A program made the position numbers and the translations under genes. From NCBI GenBank assembly GCA_020744425.1, contig JAGMUV010000001.1, positions 5,518,001 to 5,582,000 of the forward strand: DNA of 64,000 bases, written 5' to 3'. Numbering within the stretch: position 1 is the stretch's first letter; every line of letters starts with the position of its first letter. Of the stretch, positions 23,401 to 34,391 are shown one piece after another. Origin of the DNA: Dactylonectria macrodidyma (Eukaryota > Ascomycota > Sordariomycetes > Hypocreales > Nectriaceae). A model generated the notes under the pieces. The model did no database searches. It was given only the letters and a program-made list of their open reading frames with translations, and was not told the DNA's origin.

Positions 23401-25745
23401 TCCAGTTCGCCTTCACCCATGTCTCGAATCCAAGCTTCGAGGCCACTAAGGGCCCAAGGCTCGGCGCACCTCCGGAAGTCGGCAGCGTTGAGCTTGCTGG
23501 GTATGAACTTCTTCTTACGACCACTGGGCAGGGTGATGCCATCAAAGGCCGCTATCGAAGTGCTGCTGCCATTATCATAGTCGGCCAATGGGCCGTTGGT
23601 CGTGAGATTCTGGTTCTGGCGACCCATTCTCCTCCTCTCATCCGCGGCGTCAGTCCTCGAGCGTGTTGGGGCTTGCACAACGGGAGTGTGACTGTGGCCG
23701 GACAGGGATATCGACCGCTCAGGCTGCAGGGTAGAGACAGCTGCGGAGCTGTAGTATGCCTCCGGAGTATCGGGTTGGCCGGGCCGTGAGTCGACGCTTC
23801 GTGAGTGTGCGTGGTAACCGGGACGGTTGTTGGTTTGGACGGATAGCATTGAGCTGCTGTCGGAGCCAGGGCCAGGCGGAAGAGCAGGGAGCGGTCGATT
23901 GGAGAGTCCAGGGTGGTAGAAGAGATCGCCATATTCGTCTTTGCTTGGAGACTCGGTGCCGCTTGGTTGCGAATGCAACGACGCGCCCTCGTCTCCTTCG
24001 TCGAAGCTTTGGCGGTGAATATTAGGAGCCTGCAATCCACCTGTTCCACCATAATCCATTCCCGCACTCTGGAAGGCCGGTACACTCTCGGTGTTCTGGT
24101 ACGCGTGGTTGAAATATCCAGGGGTCGGGAGTGGTCGAGCAGTCTCATGGCCCGACGAGCCTGGAGGGGACCCAACCTGGCCGCCATACGTCAAGTTACC
24201 AGCGTAACCGCCACTCAGCATTCCTAGGTCCACCATTCCTCCAAAACCGTCGCTCTCGCTGCTCTGCGCCTGTTCTTCTGGGGGAGGGGGCAATGGGTTC
24301 GACACGACCGGCATGTCACTGTAACCGAAAGCTTGGGTGCTGAACCGCCGGTCTTCCAGCTCGGCCTGTTGCATTGCCAGGACGCCGGCCGTCCCCTCGG
24401 GGTCGTCGTCGTCGTCCGATTCGTAATTGACACGGGTTCGACCTGAAGTTACCCGACTTACGGGGTCGGCGATGGTTGTGGCGCCGGAGTCGAATCGGCG
24501 TAATTGCTGGGCATCGTTGTCGATATATTGGCCGTTGTGCGCAGGCTCCGGTAGCTGACGATAGCGTTGGGTGGAACCGCCTAGCTGACCCTCGATATCC
24601 TGCATTATGCTTTCTTGAGTAACGTGCTCATCATCGTAGTCATTATGAACGTGGCGGCCAGTCGAATTCCACTGCAAATCATCGGCTGCTGGTCGGCTCG
24701 GTAGCGGTGCGTTGGTCGGGTGTCTTTGTAGTCCCGGGGATCCCTGAGGTCTTGGAGCAGGAGACGTCATCGGGGATGTCTGCGAGTTTGAGCGAGACGT
24801 CCTATTGTAGGGGTCGTTGCTGGCGTAGTAGGGCCCGACGGGCATTTGGGGTTCAGAGGGATATGGTGCCGACGAGACGGCTCCATTCGACGCGGAGGTC
24901 GAATACTGGTTGTATGACTGATCATAGCCCATAGATTGCGGCTGGGAATGGGAGGAGGCGAGAGGCGGGCTGTGGAGAGGTTGCTCGAAGCCGTGGGACA
25001 TGGCCGGAGAGGGGGAGGCGGACGACTGCGAATAAGTAGCCGAGTAGGTGGAGTTGGTAGACTGGCCGTAAGCAGCAGGGCTCTGGGAAGCTGAAACCAC
25101 GGAGGCGGTGTTGTTATAGCTCTGGCCGTAGCTGTTGTAGCCTGCATGGTGCGTCGGGTGTCGCTGTGGAACAGCCGCAGTACTTGCATAAAGGGCGGGA
25201 TTGTAAGCCTGCGGGGTGTAGGCAGGCTGGGACGAGGGATTGTAGGAGCTGGCACTGGAGGCAAAGCGAGTCGGCGGCTGGTGATGGTACGGTAGGGTAG
25301 TCGTGGACTGCGAGCGCTGGAAGTTGGACGAGGACTGGGCGAAGCTCTGGGGGTTGTACGAGTGAGAGGGCGTCGGAGGGGAGGGGTCCTGGAACTGGTG
25401 CTGGTAGCCGGAGAGGGCGCCGGTGGAGGCATAAGAAGGCCGGCCGGCCGACGCGAGCGGCGCGGTGGTGCTGCCTAGGAAGAGCTCATCCTCACCGGAG
25501 GCGGGTGCTGTGTTGAAAGCGGGTGCATGGTCGGAGGGAGGTTGTTGGTAGTAGGCGCCGTCGTCCCCGCCAGTGAAGCTGTCACGTCGGCCGAGATCGT
25601 AGGAGGGCTGCTGGTAGTCGGACTGCTGGTGATGATGATGCTGCTGCTGCTGTTGCAGCTGGTGTTCCTGGCCATGACCGACAACGGGGTACTGGACAGG
25701 AGGCACATGGCCATACCGTTGGTGCTCGTCACCGCGGAAAGACAT
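20430..25745 (-). CDS. ROM2: Rho1 guanine nucleotide exchange factor (DEP-DH-PH-CNH)
   Basis: Activator of Rho1 in the cell-wall-integrity pathway, acting at the plasma membrane. Three exons on the minus strand (22173-25745, 21465-22121, 20430-21410), all phase 0, give 1,736 residues. Domains in order: a long Ser/Gln/Tyr/Pro-rich disordered head (1 to about 730), a DEP domain at about 745-860 (ALINLFTGKIPMMNVADAEV, RVVSLMLEQGVLFPEEEWVK), a DH domain at about 910-1105 (LHEIVTGEENYIKQLDIFRR, HYLITPLQRLQRYILLLESV), a PH domain split by a low-complexity insert (about 1130-1295), and a citron-homology beta-propeller to near the C-terminus (GFTAFGKSVIAIGTDYGVYI, TECYSLSLFQTYIAVSTAKG). This is the Rom1/Rom2 arrangement. 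The head is longer than in yeast Rom2 (1,356 residues in all). Confidence 0.92.
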
Positions 25746-26600
25746 GGCGGCGGTAGCGACAGCGGCCGAGGTCGATGGCGATGGCGATGGTGGATGGCGC
25801 GGAGACGATCGATCGCTGCGCAGTGGTCAAGTCAGAGCCGCTCGGGCCTGGCGGGTCGGGCGTTCACCACGGCTTAGATGGCAGGCGGAGGACGGCGCAG
25901 GCGGATCGCATTGAGGGGCATTCGAAGGGCGGGTTTGGGAGCGTCAGGAAAAGGGCAGAAAGGAGAAGCAGAGAAAAAAGAGGAGGTCGTCGTCGTCGGT
26001 CAGCGAGCGGGTGGCGCGCGGGTTCGAGAGACGAGGGTCGAGGGTTGAAGCGACGAGGGTTAGGTTAGTGGTCGGGGGTCCAGGTGGAGGAGTCTTTTAG
26101 GCCCTGGGGTTGGCTGGGCTAGCTGGCAGGAAATGGATCTCGTGTGTGGGAGACTGGAGACTCGATACGGACGGCACCGTTGTCGAGTCGCAAGGATGGA
26201 CGAGGACTGGCGCTGTTTTGTTTGGGCGGGCGCGGGCGTGGGCGTGGGAGTGGGAGTGTGGACGTGTGGGCGTAGGCGTGGGCCCCTCTCGCAGCTGAAC
26301 CAGCAGCTCAGCTACCTTGCTATGTAGGTAGGTACCAAAGGTATTCGTAGGTACGAGCAACAGACAGATAGAGATAGGGCTGGTGTGAGGCAGCAAATGT
26401 GTGAATGTACGTGGTTGGGGGGTGGACTGGTTTGTGAGGAGAAGACGAAGACGCTCTATCGAGATGCGATGATGATCAAGAGCGAGGGATAGAGAGAGAG
26501 ACATGCGTGAGATAGAGAGTGGGTGAGTAAGAAGTAAGAGAACTGAGAGGTGAGAGATCAAGAGACGTCACTGAGATCAGGCTCCGAAGCTCCCATGCTG

Positions 26601-26624
26601 TGCCTTGCCTTGCCTTGCCTTGCC
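26601..26624. repeat. TGCCT pentamer repeat
   Basis: Nearly five perfect tandem copies of TGCCT in the far upstream region of the RhoGEF gene. Confidence 0.8.
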
Positions 26625-27703
26625 ACTGTTCTGTACCTGTCCACCCGTTCTGTAGGTGCTGTGTGTGCTAACCGTGCCCGCTAACACCTAGGTAGTTGTC
26701 AGGCTGTCTGGCTGTTCAGCGGGATTTGTATCTCGTCCTCTCGCCTGTCCACTGCGTGCGTGTGTGTCTGGGCAAGCCTGTGTGGGAGGAATTGCAAGCA
26801 GAAGTGGGTGTGCTGGGAACAGCCCAGCTTGTGTGGGCAAATGTGGGTGTGTTCTCCAAGAGTTACGAAGTACGAGTGCTAGTTCCTACCTAAGGTACGT
26901 TTTACTGGGGTTGCTGCTGGGGACAGTCCTGGACAGCGCCAGTCCAAGCCACAGAAGATGACGGGGACGCCTCTGGGGCTTTGAGGCTTTGAGGCTTAGG
27001 GGTTACGACATCGTGCGCTGGATACTCCCATGTTCAGAATGGTTCCAGATTGCGATGCGCCGAGTAACCCTGAAAGCCAAGAGCTCGGGCGTCTGTAAGA
27101 CAGGAAAAGAGAAGGAGAAAAAGAAGAATGAGAAAGTGCAAAAAAGAAGGTACGTCGTCAGTGTGTGTCGCAGCAGCATCTCATCATCCAGCGAATCCCG
27201 CAAATCCGGACAGCCCGCCAAGGAGGGGAGCGCAAACGGCAAGCGGGAGTGGATCTTACGATTTGTCTACTATTAATGCTTAGTCTATGTACCTACCTAC
27301 GAGTATACTTACCTCAGACATGCAGATATGTGTTAGAAAAGGCGAAGACCAACTTGATGCCCTCCCCACTCCGCAATACATAAGGTAAGTTACGGGTTCC
27401 TCGACCTCCCAGTCCATCAATCACATGGAATGCCGGTTTCAATGCCATCATGACTCCGTGCCTGTGACTCTAGGTACCTACCTCGCTGTAACCCAAGTTG
27501 CAACCAGGGCCTGGAAGGAGGGGGGATAAAAGCCCACATTTCAATTGTGTAGCTCTCCGGCACCTAACCACCGACAGCAGCAGCCCTAAAATGCCAGTTA
27601 CCAGTCCCCTACAAGTCCCGTACGATGGATCCAATCACAGGGCCTCCCGGGATGGGCTACAACCCAGTGCCGGCCCTTGAGCCTCCATTAGAAGGCCTCC
27701 TAC

Positions 27704-27737
27704 TCCCTAGGTACCTACCTACCTAGGTACCGAAGGT
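27704..27737. repeat. CCTAGGTACC/TACCTACC motif cluster
   Basis: Overlapping copies of CCTAGGTA and TACCTACC, forming a partly palindromic block. The same motif recurs at about 7126, 26325, 27290, 27470, 28018, 28075, 35780 and 36070, always outside coding sequence. Confidence 0.7.
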
Positions 27738-28335
27738 ACAGTGGCACCAACAGTCCCTACGAAACCATGAACGGTCCTGAAGAATGGGAAAATCCCACCA
27801 GACTGCCATAAGTTAAGACCTGGGAGTCAGGCCCCTGGAGTCACCCCGCCCGCCCCCCCTGAGCCGCCGCCCGCTCCCTTCCGGCGACGGAGGCATCCTT
27901 TGCAATGACCTCATATCTAACTGGTGTACCTGACTTGAGATTGTTAGGCATATCGTACCAAGTCCTAGGTAGTCATCCCAGATAGGTCCTCTCTCGTCCT
28001 ACTCCATCATCAACTATACCTACCTATGCTAATAGAACCCATTGTGACTCGATTCATGAGGCATTCTTCTTTACCTACCTACCTTACCTTTGCTCATCTG
28101 ACTGCAGCGACAACAACCTAGTTATCGGCGGAGAGACCGAGGCATGCACGCACACATGTCAGCAGCCCCAGCCCTACGCCCACCCGCCCACACCCAGCAT
28201 GACCAGCGCATCACATCACCACTTTGACATTTTGCTGATAGGTAGGTCTGGTACGAAGTACCTAAGTCAAATACCCCAAGTTGCCAAGTCTCACGTTTCT
28301 AGCCCCGAGTCTTCTTGTTGAGAATCAAACCTATT

Positions 28336-28367
28336 CTCGTCCTTGTCCTCGTCCTTGTCCTCGTCAT
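28336..28367. repeat. imperfect CTCGTCCTTGTC repeat
   Basis: Two and a half tandem copies of a 12-base pyrimidine-rich unit in non-coding DNA. Confidence 0.7.
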
Positions 28368-29378
28368 CTTGCTCTTGTACTTCTCCTCGCACACCACATC
28401 GCATCGCATCACCAAGTACAAACACCCACTACCTCGGGTCTGTCTCATCCTCACCCTTCGCTCTCCCATGCGCATGTCCCATGTTCATCTTCCCACGTCG
28501 CCTTGCCATATGGATCCCGTCCCTAGATTACCAGTAATATTTTAATTCCTATTCTTAGTCTGTGCCGTACCCTCGCCTTCCACAGAGCCACATCACCTCA
28601 TGTCATCCCCACTCCCACCCAACACGAACTTACCCTCGTTTCTAGCTTTTACTAGTATTATTGTCTGCCCGGCACTATCGGACATTATTACCACTTCACA
28701 CCGTCCACCTGCATTCCCGTAATTGATGTTTCACCCCCAGGACGGGCCAGGGAATGATGATCGACGAATCCCAACCAACTTTCCCACCTTAATCCTCCAC
28801 TCCACTCTGTCCTCACTCTCCCACACAAGCCTACAACCCTCAAACCTTCCAACCGTCTCCTGCATACTCGTGCTAATTAGCAGCCAGTAAGGTACGTACG
28901 TAGTATGTAGGTTTCTCCAGCGTTCCCCGCAAGGCCTCCCGTTTCCGTTGCGGGCCCTCCCTCTTCCAGAAGATCGGTTTTCTTCACCTTTTTGTTGCAT
29001 CCCAGCACGTCCACTGTCTCACCTCAATTCTCAGTTTCAGTGCCCAAAGCCCTGGATGCCCAGTTTTCTACATGGTATCTCTCTCCCCTGCCCCTTGCTT
29101 CCTTACCCGAGAGGAACCACTCTACAATTTCAATACGGACCCTTGCACGCGTCCTCCCAGAGTACTACCCTACAGCCCAGGTGACTACTGCCTTACGAGG
29201 CTGTGCGACCCCCTACAATATTGCGACGCTGGCAATTGGTTTCTGCAGTACAACATCATACGTAGTAAGACACTAGGCGAAACCGATGTGTTTGGATCAA
29301 CACATCTAGGTTGAAGGACAACGGTATGCAGCTTGTGTCATCTGCAAATGTTCCGACATGCTCTGTACTTCAAAAAAT

Positions 29379-29436
29379 GGCTGTAAAAGTTACACACGCA
29401 CAACCAAATTAGCGTTACAACTAATTTGTTACAGCC
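29379..29436. repeat. nested inverted repeat (possible transposon end)
   Basis: An outer perfect 8-bp dyad GGCTGTAA/TTACAGCC encloses an inner perfect 8-bp dyad CAAATTAG/CTAATTTG with an 8-nt loop. An 11-base element AATTTGTTACA at 29423-29433 recurs inverted at 30528-30538. The arrangement could be a decayed terminal inverted repeat of a small DNA transposon or MITE; no transposase is present between the two sites. Confidence 0.4.
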
Positions 29437-31565
29437 CGTTCCGATAAGGCCTGCAGTAAAACACAGTAGACTTATTGATCAGGGTTCTTTGGTCAAGACT
29501 GGTCCAAAGATCATATTTGACCATCTGCTACACCTGCGATAAGCTGTATGTATCAAAGCAATTACAAACGTACAGACCCACTCATCTGATTTACAGTTGC
29601 CTGCAATGTCATGCGACTTCAAGGTCTTCAGAGGTAAATAAGACAAGACTGTGTCAACTAGATGAAGCGGTACGTAAGTTTCTTCATTTGTTTATCCCTG
29701 GGAAAGAACAAGAAAATGCGAACGAAGCAGGTTGAATTTTATCTTTAACGCCGCATACAGAAGCGATGAACCCGCGGCTTGCCTGTAACAGCGCACGCGC
29801 TGCAGATGTTCAAAGAAGCCATACTTTCTGTAAAATAATAGAATAAAAATAATGATGTATCAAGCTTGTGTAGTGGAAGGAAGTTTACCAGCTTTGATTG
29901 TGACCCTCTCAAATGAATTCAACTCCACGCCGAGACTCTACCTGATCAACCAAACTTCACACACTCGCAACCACCAACATCGTTCCATCATGAGCCCTAA
30001 ATCGCTCGTTTGAACCACCTTGTAATTAGGACTTTTCTCTGGGCTGGGACGTATAATTACGGAGCAATTTATAACCCGGCGAGACATTCGGGGCTATTGA
30101 AGGTGACTGATGGCTGAGAATGCTGGTATCTTGGGTGCATTCACACTCTCAATAGTCGGCCTTAGCCATCCTCCTCAAAGAAACCCCATGGAACTAGAGA
30201 GAGCTTCTAGGAGATGACGCTTGGATTTCTTCTGCTTCTGTCTATTTTTCGGCTCTTATATCTAAGGTAGCCTCCCTACCCAACATTTGTCTCAAGAGCA
30301 CTCCGGCAGCCCTAGCCTATTTTCAGTGCTCCTCGAGGTGCATGGAACTCCGGGCCACATCTGCCTAGGACGAACTGACCAAAGAGCGAAACAAAGAGAT
30401 AGATATGGGATTTTGCAAGAAGAGCTCGGCAGGTTGCATGGAAAGAAGGGCCAGGGTCAACTTATGCTCGTCACCGTACAGCTCGTCGCCATACAGCTCA
30501 ACATCCCTATCAACCCTAACAAGCCGGTGTAACAAATTGCTATTTCTGCGTAGACGCTTTCTTTGAGCTTCTGTGAAAAACTGACGAGCGGAATGCCTGA
30601 ATACACCAGTGGACCAGCTATCCTGGTCTTGAGCTCGTGGCACATATTCAGACTTGAATATTGTTGGTTAGTCAGAAGTTAGGACGTAATACGTTTCAGA
30701 ATCCTGTCGTTACTCTTGGAGGCGGCCTTACAGTTTGACTTCTACATCTACGGGAAAAGAACTCGAGAACGAACCTGATAGCATGTTACAATCCCTCTCA
30801 CTCTCCTATCCGAATTTCTACAGACCACCCGTAACAGTCAACCCTAGATCTGATTGGCTGTATCCAAAATCTCATTGGAGAAGTGTTGTCAGGCTTCGCT
30901 TAGGATCTTGTTTTGGCTACGTTGATTCTAGGATAGCGATTCTTAGCTATGGTCTAGGCAAAAGTCGTGTTTTAAGGACAAATCTGCTAACAAGCAAAAG
31001 AGGGACTGAAACGTGAGCAAGGAGTGACACAATGGAAGGAGCCTTTCGAACCCCAATCGATGAGTACAGCCCCTACAAGTACTCATTTAGAACGACCTCC
31101 CAATGATGGCTCTCTCCGAACACCCAGACCTACTTTGGGTTCTGGTATTATTAAGAGGATTTGATGAGTGGGCCTTGATTCTCGGCAGAATTGCACCTTT
31201 GCAGCCCAGAACCTGTCGTGTAGTAATGCTTATTCGATAATTCGAAACTGATGATGAAAATGACTGGGGACTGACCCAGTCCAACACACTTGAAGAGACG
31301 GATGAGAAACGTGGGAAAGCCCGGCATTACTACTCAAGCCTTCTTTGAAGCCACTCGTACGGAAGCGGAATCATTCTGCTTAGTTAACGTCTTTTCTCTC
31401 GCTACGCCTTCCATTCATACAATACTGCGTCCTGGCAAAATACTCTATATAAACATCATAGCTCTGAAGTGCAAGATATGTGTTCAATCGTAGGTAGTTA
31501 CTGACGTCAACCATCTTTCATTTGTCTATATCAGGCAATCATCATGATCGTTCATGCATGCAACT

Positions 31566-31580
31566 CCCCCCCCCCCCCCA
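31566..31580. repeat. 15-base poly-C tract
   Basis: Uninterrupted run of 15 C in non-coding DNA about 300 bases past the Hsp70-like stop codon; length may vary by slippage or sequencing error. Confidence 0.85.
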
Positions 31581-31883
31581 CATGGAACTCAGAGGCAAAC
31601 CCCAAGGCTCGCGTAAGTCTGTCTACCGTGCCCAACTATTTAACCCCTTCTTGACAAGATCATCCAACAATAGAAATCCTCCTCGCTCCTCGACATGGTT
31701 TGCCACAGCCTCGCTTGGATATCTTCCAAGACGGTGCGCTTTATCGCCCGTGGGACGCTCTTGGGGAAGGCGCCACAGCCTTGTCGTCTCGCCTGCATTT
31801 GGGTCTTTTCCGAGGTATCATATGGTTTCTCAACGAAACCCGAAATGTATCGCTTGCGTTCTCCTCCCTTCCGTGACCTCCAT

Positions 31884-34391
31884 CTACCTGAAGCGTGCTC
31901 GGCAGCGGCCCATAACCTCGCCTTGGCAGACCAGCTCGGCGCTGAATTCGGAACCGTCCAGGGTCAGATAAATATCGAAGTAGACACGGTAGAAGGTGCC
32001 TTGGGGGGTGTCCATGCGCTCGAAGTCTTTCTCCAGGTTCTTGCGTGATAGATCTGAGGTGAGTGTGACGACCTCCTTGATTCCTATTGAGACATGTTAG
32101 CACCCGGTGAAACAAAATGGACATAATGTAGACTTACGAGGATCCTTGGTATATTCGGGGCAGACATCGTCGTCGCAAGCGTACAAGACATCCTCGTACA
32201 TGAGGGTGGCACCAGGAGCAACTTGTCGGAAGAAGGAGACCTTGACAGGCTCGCCGCTCTTGACCTTCTGACCCTTCTGGACGAAAATCTGTCGAGTGAA
32301 CTTGCATCGGTCCTTGCCGTCAAGAGAGGGCACACGGTACGCCTCGGGATGGTAACCCTCCTTGAAGGGCTGGAGGGTGGCCATGAGGTAGTGGCGACGG
32401 GCCACACGGTGGGTGATGACTCGCTCGGTAATACCGGCAGTGACGGCGCCCTTGACAATGGCAGCGACGGAGTCCATGGGTCGGACGACCTTGGACTGGA
32501 ACTGGGGAGGAACATGCAGCTTGATCTGCTGGAAGAGGTATTCGGAGGCACCGAAACCACCGACGACCAGAATGTTCTGGAGAGTACGGTTCTGGGCTTG
32601 GATGGCAATGATCTGGTTGCGCACAAGCTCCAGGATACGGTTGACGACGGGCTCGAAGCACTGGAGAATCTCCTCGTTGGTGAAGGTCATGTAGCCCTCC
32701 TCGATACCGGCCTCGGGGAACTCGGCCTCGATACCGACATCGACGGCCCACTTCTGGCCGTTATTCCGGAAGTCGGCCTTGATTCGGTTCTCAAAGTCCA
32801 TGATACACTTGGCGTAGACACGACCGGCCGTCTTGGAGCCGTCGGGGAGCTTCATCTTGCGGATCTTTGTGCGCAGGATGTTGCTGAAGTTTCGGTTCAG
32901 AGCAGTGGAACCACACGAGTCACCAGAACCAGCCGTGCACTCGGCGACGGTGAAGGGGTTCTCCTCCTCAACTTCGTACGCAATCAAATCAACGGTACCA
33001 CCACCGCAATCGACAATCAGGACGGCGTCGTGAACCTTGAGGTTCAGCAGACCGGTCTTTGAGCAGAAGAGGGCAGCAGCCTCGGGCTCGGATACCAGGG
33101 TGAGGCGGTTGTCGTTCTCATCTCGGAGGAAACCAGCCTGAATGGCGGCAGATCGAGTCGCGGCCTTGCCAGCATCGTTCCAAATAGCAGGCACGGTAAG
33201 GTAGTATCGAATGTTGCGCTCTTCTCGGTTGAACACCTCACCAAGGGTCTTTTGTAGAGCCGTGCGCATGGCCTGGCGGAGCTTAAAGAGGTAGTCGGCG
33301 GCAACGTCAATCTCTGACTTGCCTGGGGGCAGGGGAGGAAGGTTGATGGGATCGATGTAGGTATTACCGCTAAGCATCAGCTGCAGCTTGAACCACTCGA
33401 CCTTTTGCACACCCTGCTTGGGGTAGCCGGTGGGCGCGAGGGCATCGGCGATATCAGGACCCCATCCTACTACCTTCTGATATTGGTCGTAGTAGAGAAC
33501 GGTGGGAATCTGTAGTACGCGAGGGTTAGGCCTGAGCCGTGGTTATGCAAGTGCGGTCATGACGTACCTTTTGCTTGGTCAAGTTGCCAGCTCCTGGCCA
33601 CTCAGTGATGATGTCCTCCTTGGCCTCGTTGTTGGTCGCGAAGGCGAAGGCGACACCAGAGAAGGTGGTACCCTGTGACACCCGACGTTAGCGATTGCGA
33701 TTCAACATCACGGAGCTCGTTTGGAGCTCGTTTGGAAGCTTACGAAATCAATGCCGACAATCAGTTGGGCCTTGCTCCTGCTGGCGCCCTCGACCTCAGC
33801 GGCAGGGTTACCCCGCCCGAACTGCTGGCCGATGGGGCCGCCCTGAGGTGGCGGGGGACCTCCGGCGGGAGGATAGCCCTGAACCGGAGGAGGTTGCTGC
33901 TGACCGAAGCCCGGGGGACCGCCCATCGGAGGAGGTCCCTGGCCCATGGGGTTCATATTGGGAGGGTAGCCGACGGGGGCACCGGTGTTGATCGGGGGCG
34001 GTCCTCCTACCATCTGGCTCGGAGGGGTGCGGTTCTGGTTGACGAGAGGGCTGGTGCGGCCGATGGGGACCTGACCGGGAGGGAAGTTGGCCGAGTAGCT
34101 AGGCGGGCGGTTGCCAGAACCCGGGTGATTCATTGGGAGGCTGGTGGTGGAGGAGGAGGCACCGAGGGAGGGTGCGGAAGCGTGTTGAGGCTGTTGCGGG
34201 TGTTGCGGGTGTTGTAGTTGTTGTTGCTGTTGTTGAGGCGGGAACTGTTGTTGGTGAAGAGGGTGCTGCTGAGGTATTTGGCCGGGAGGAGGGGTCGGAC
34301 TCGGGGTTAGACCCTCGGGGGTCTGGATGCTTGCGGCGGATTTGCGTTTTCCGAAGCCAAAGCTTTTGAGACGGGAGTTCATAGAACTCAT
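31884..34391 (-). CDS. Hsp70-superfamily protein, HSPA12-like, with Pro/Gln-rich N-terminal extension
   Basis: Four exons on the minus strand (33744-34391, 33568-33672, 32138-33509, 31884-32083) give 774 residues. Residues 1-205 are low-complexity, rich in Pro, Gln, Gly and Ser. The actin/Hsp70-type ATPase then begins: phosphate-1 motif LIVGIDFGTTFSGVAFAF at about 210-227, where GIDF|GTT is joined by splicing; phosphate-2 motif VLIVDCGGGTVDLIAYEV near 413; adenosine motif NILVVGGFGASEYLFQQIK near 565. The C-terminal part (RQIFVQKGQKVKSGEPVKVS, YFDIYLTLDGSEFSAELVCQ) is short and unlike the canonical Hsp70 substrate-binding domain and lid, and no EEVD ending exists. This matches the large fungal family of Hsp70-like/HSPA12-type proteins, whose clients are unknown. 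Not a canonical Ssa or Kar2. Confidence 0.87.

Larger units (their letters stand above)
25746..31883. other. long gene-free block (6.1 kb)
   Basis: No coding region, tRNA or rRNA could be supported between the RhoGEF start and the 3' end of the Hsp70-like gene. The left kilobase must hold the RhoGEF promoter and leader. The block contains several CCTAGGTA/TACCTACC clusters, a TGCCT pentamer repeat, a (TCGTCC/TTGTCC)-type repeat, a nested inverted repeat near 29.4 kb and a 15-base C run. From about 29.3 to 31.5 kb the base composition is more AT-rich than in the surroundings and all three frames on each strand are broken. Non-coding RNA cannot be excluded by eye. Confidence 0.5.

Noticed and set aside
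28336..28367. Possible CRISPR-like or satellite array
   Set aside because: Only two and a half imperfect 12-base copies; it is a simple sequence repeat, and CRISPR arrays are not expected in a fungal nucleus.
32223..33062. 279-codon plus-strand open frame opposite the Hsp70-like exon
   Set aside because: It is a mirror of the strongly biased coding strand; the Hsp70 motifs are unambiguous on the minus strand and the antisense translation is a Leu/Asp/Gly-rich sequence without family resemblance.
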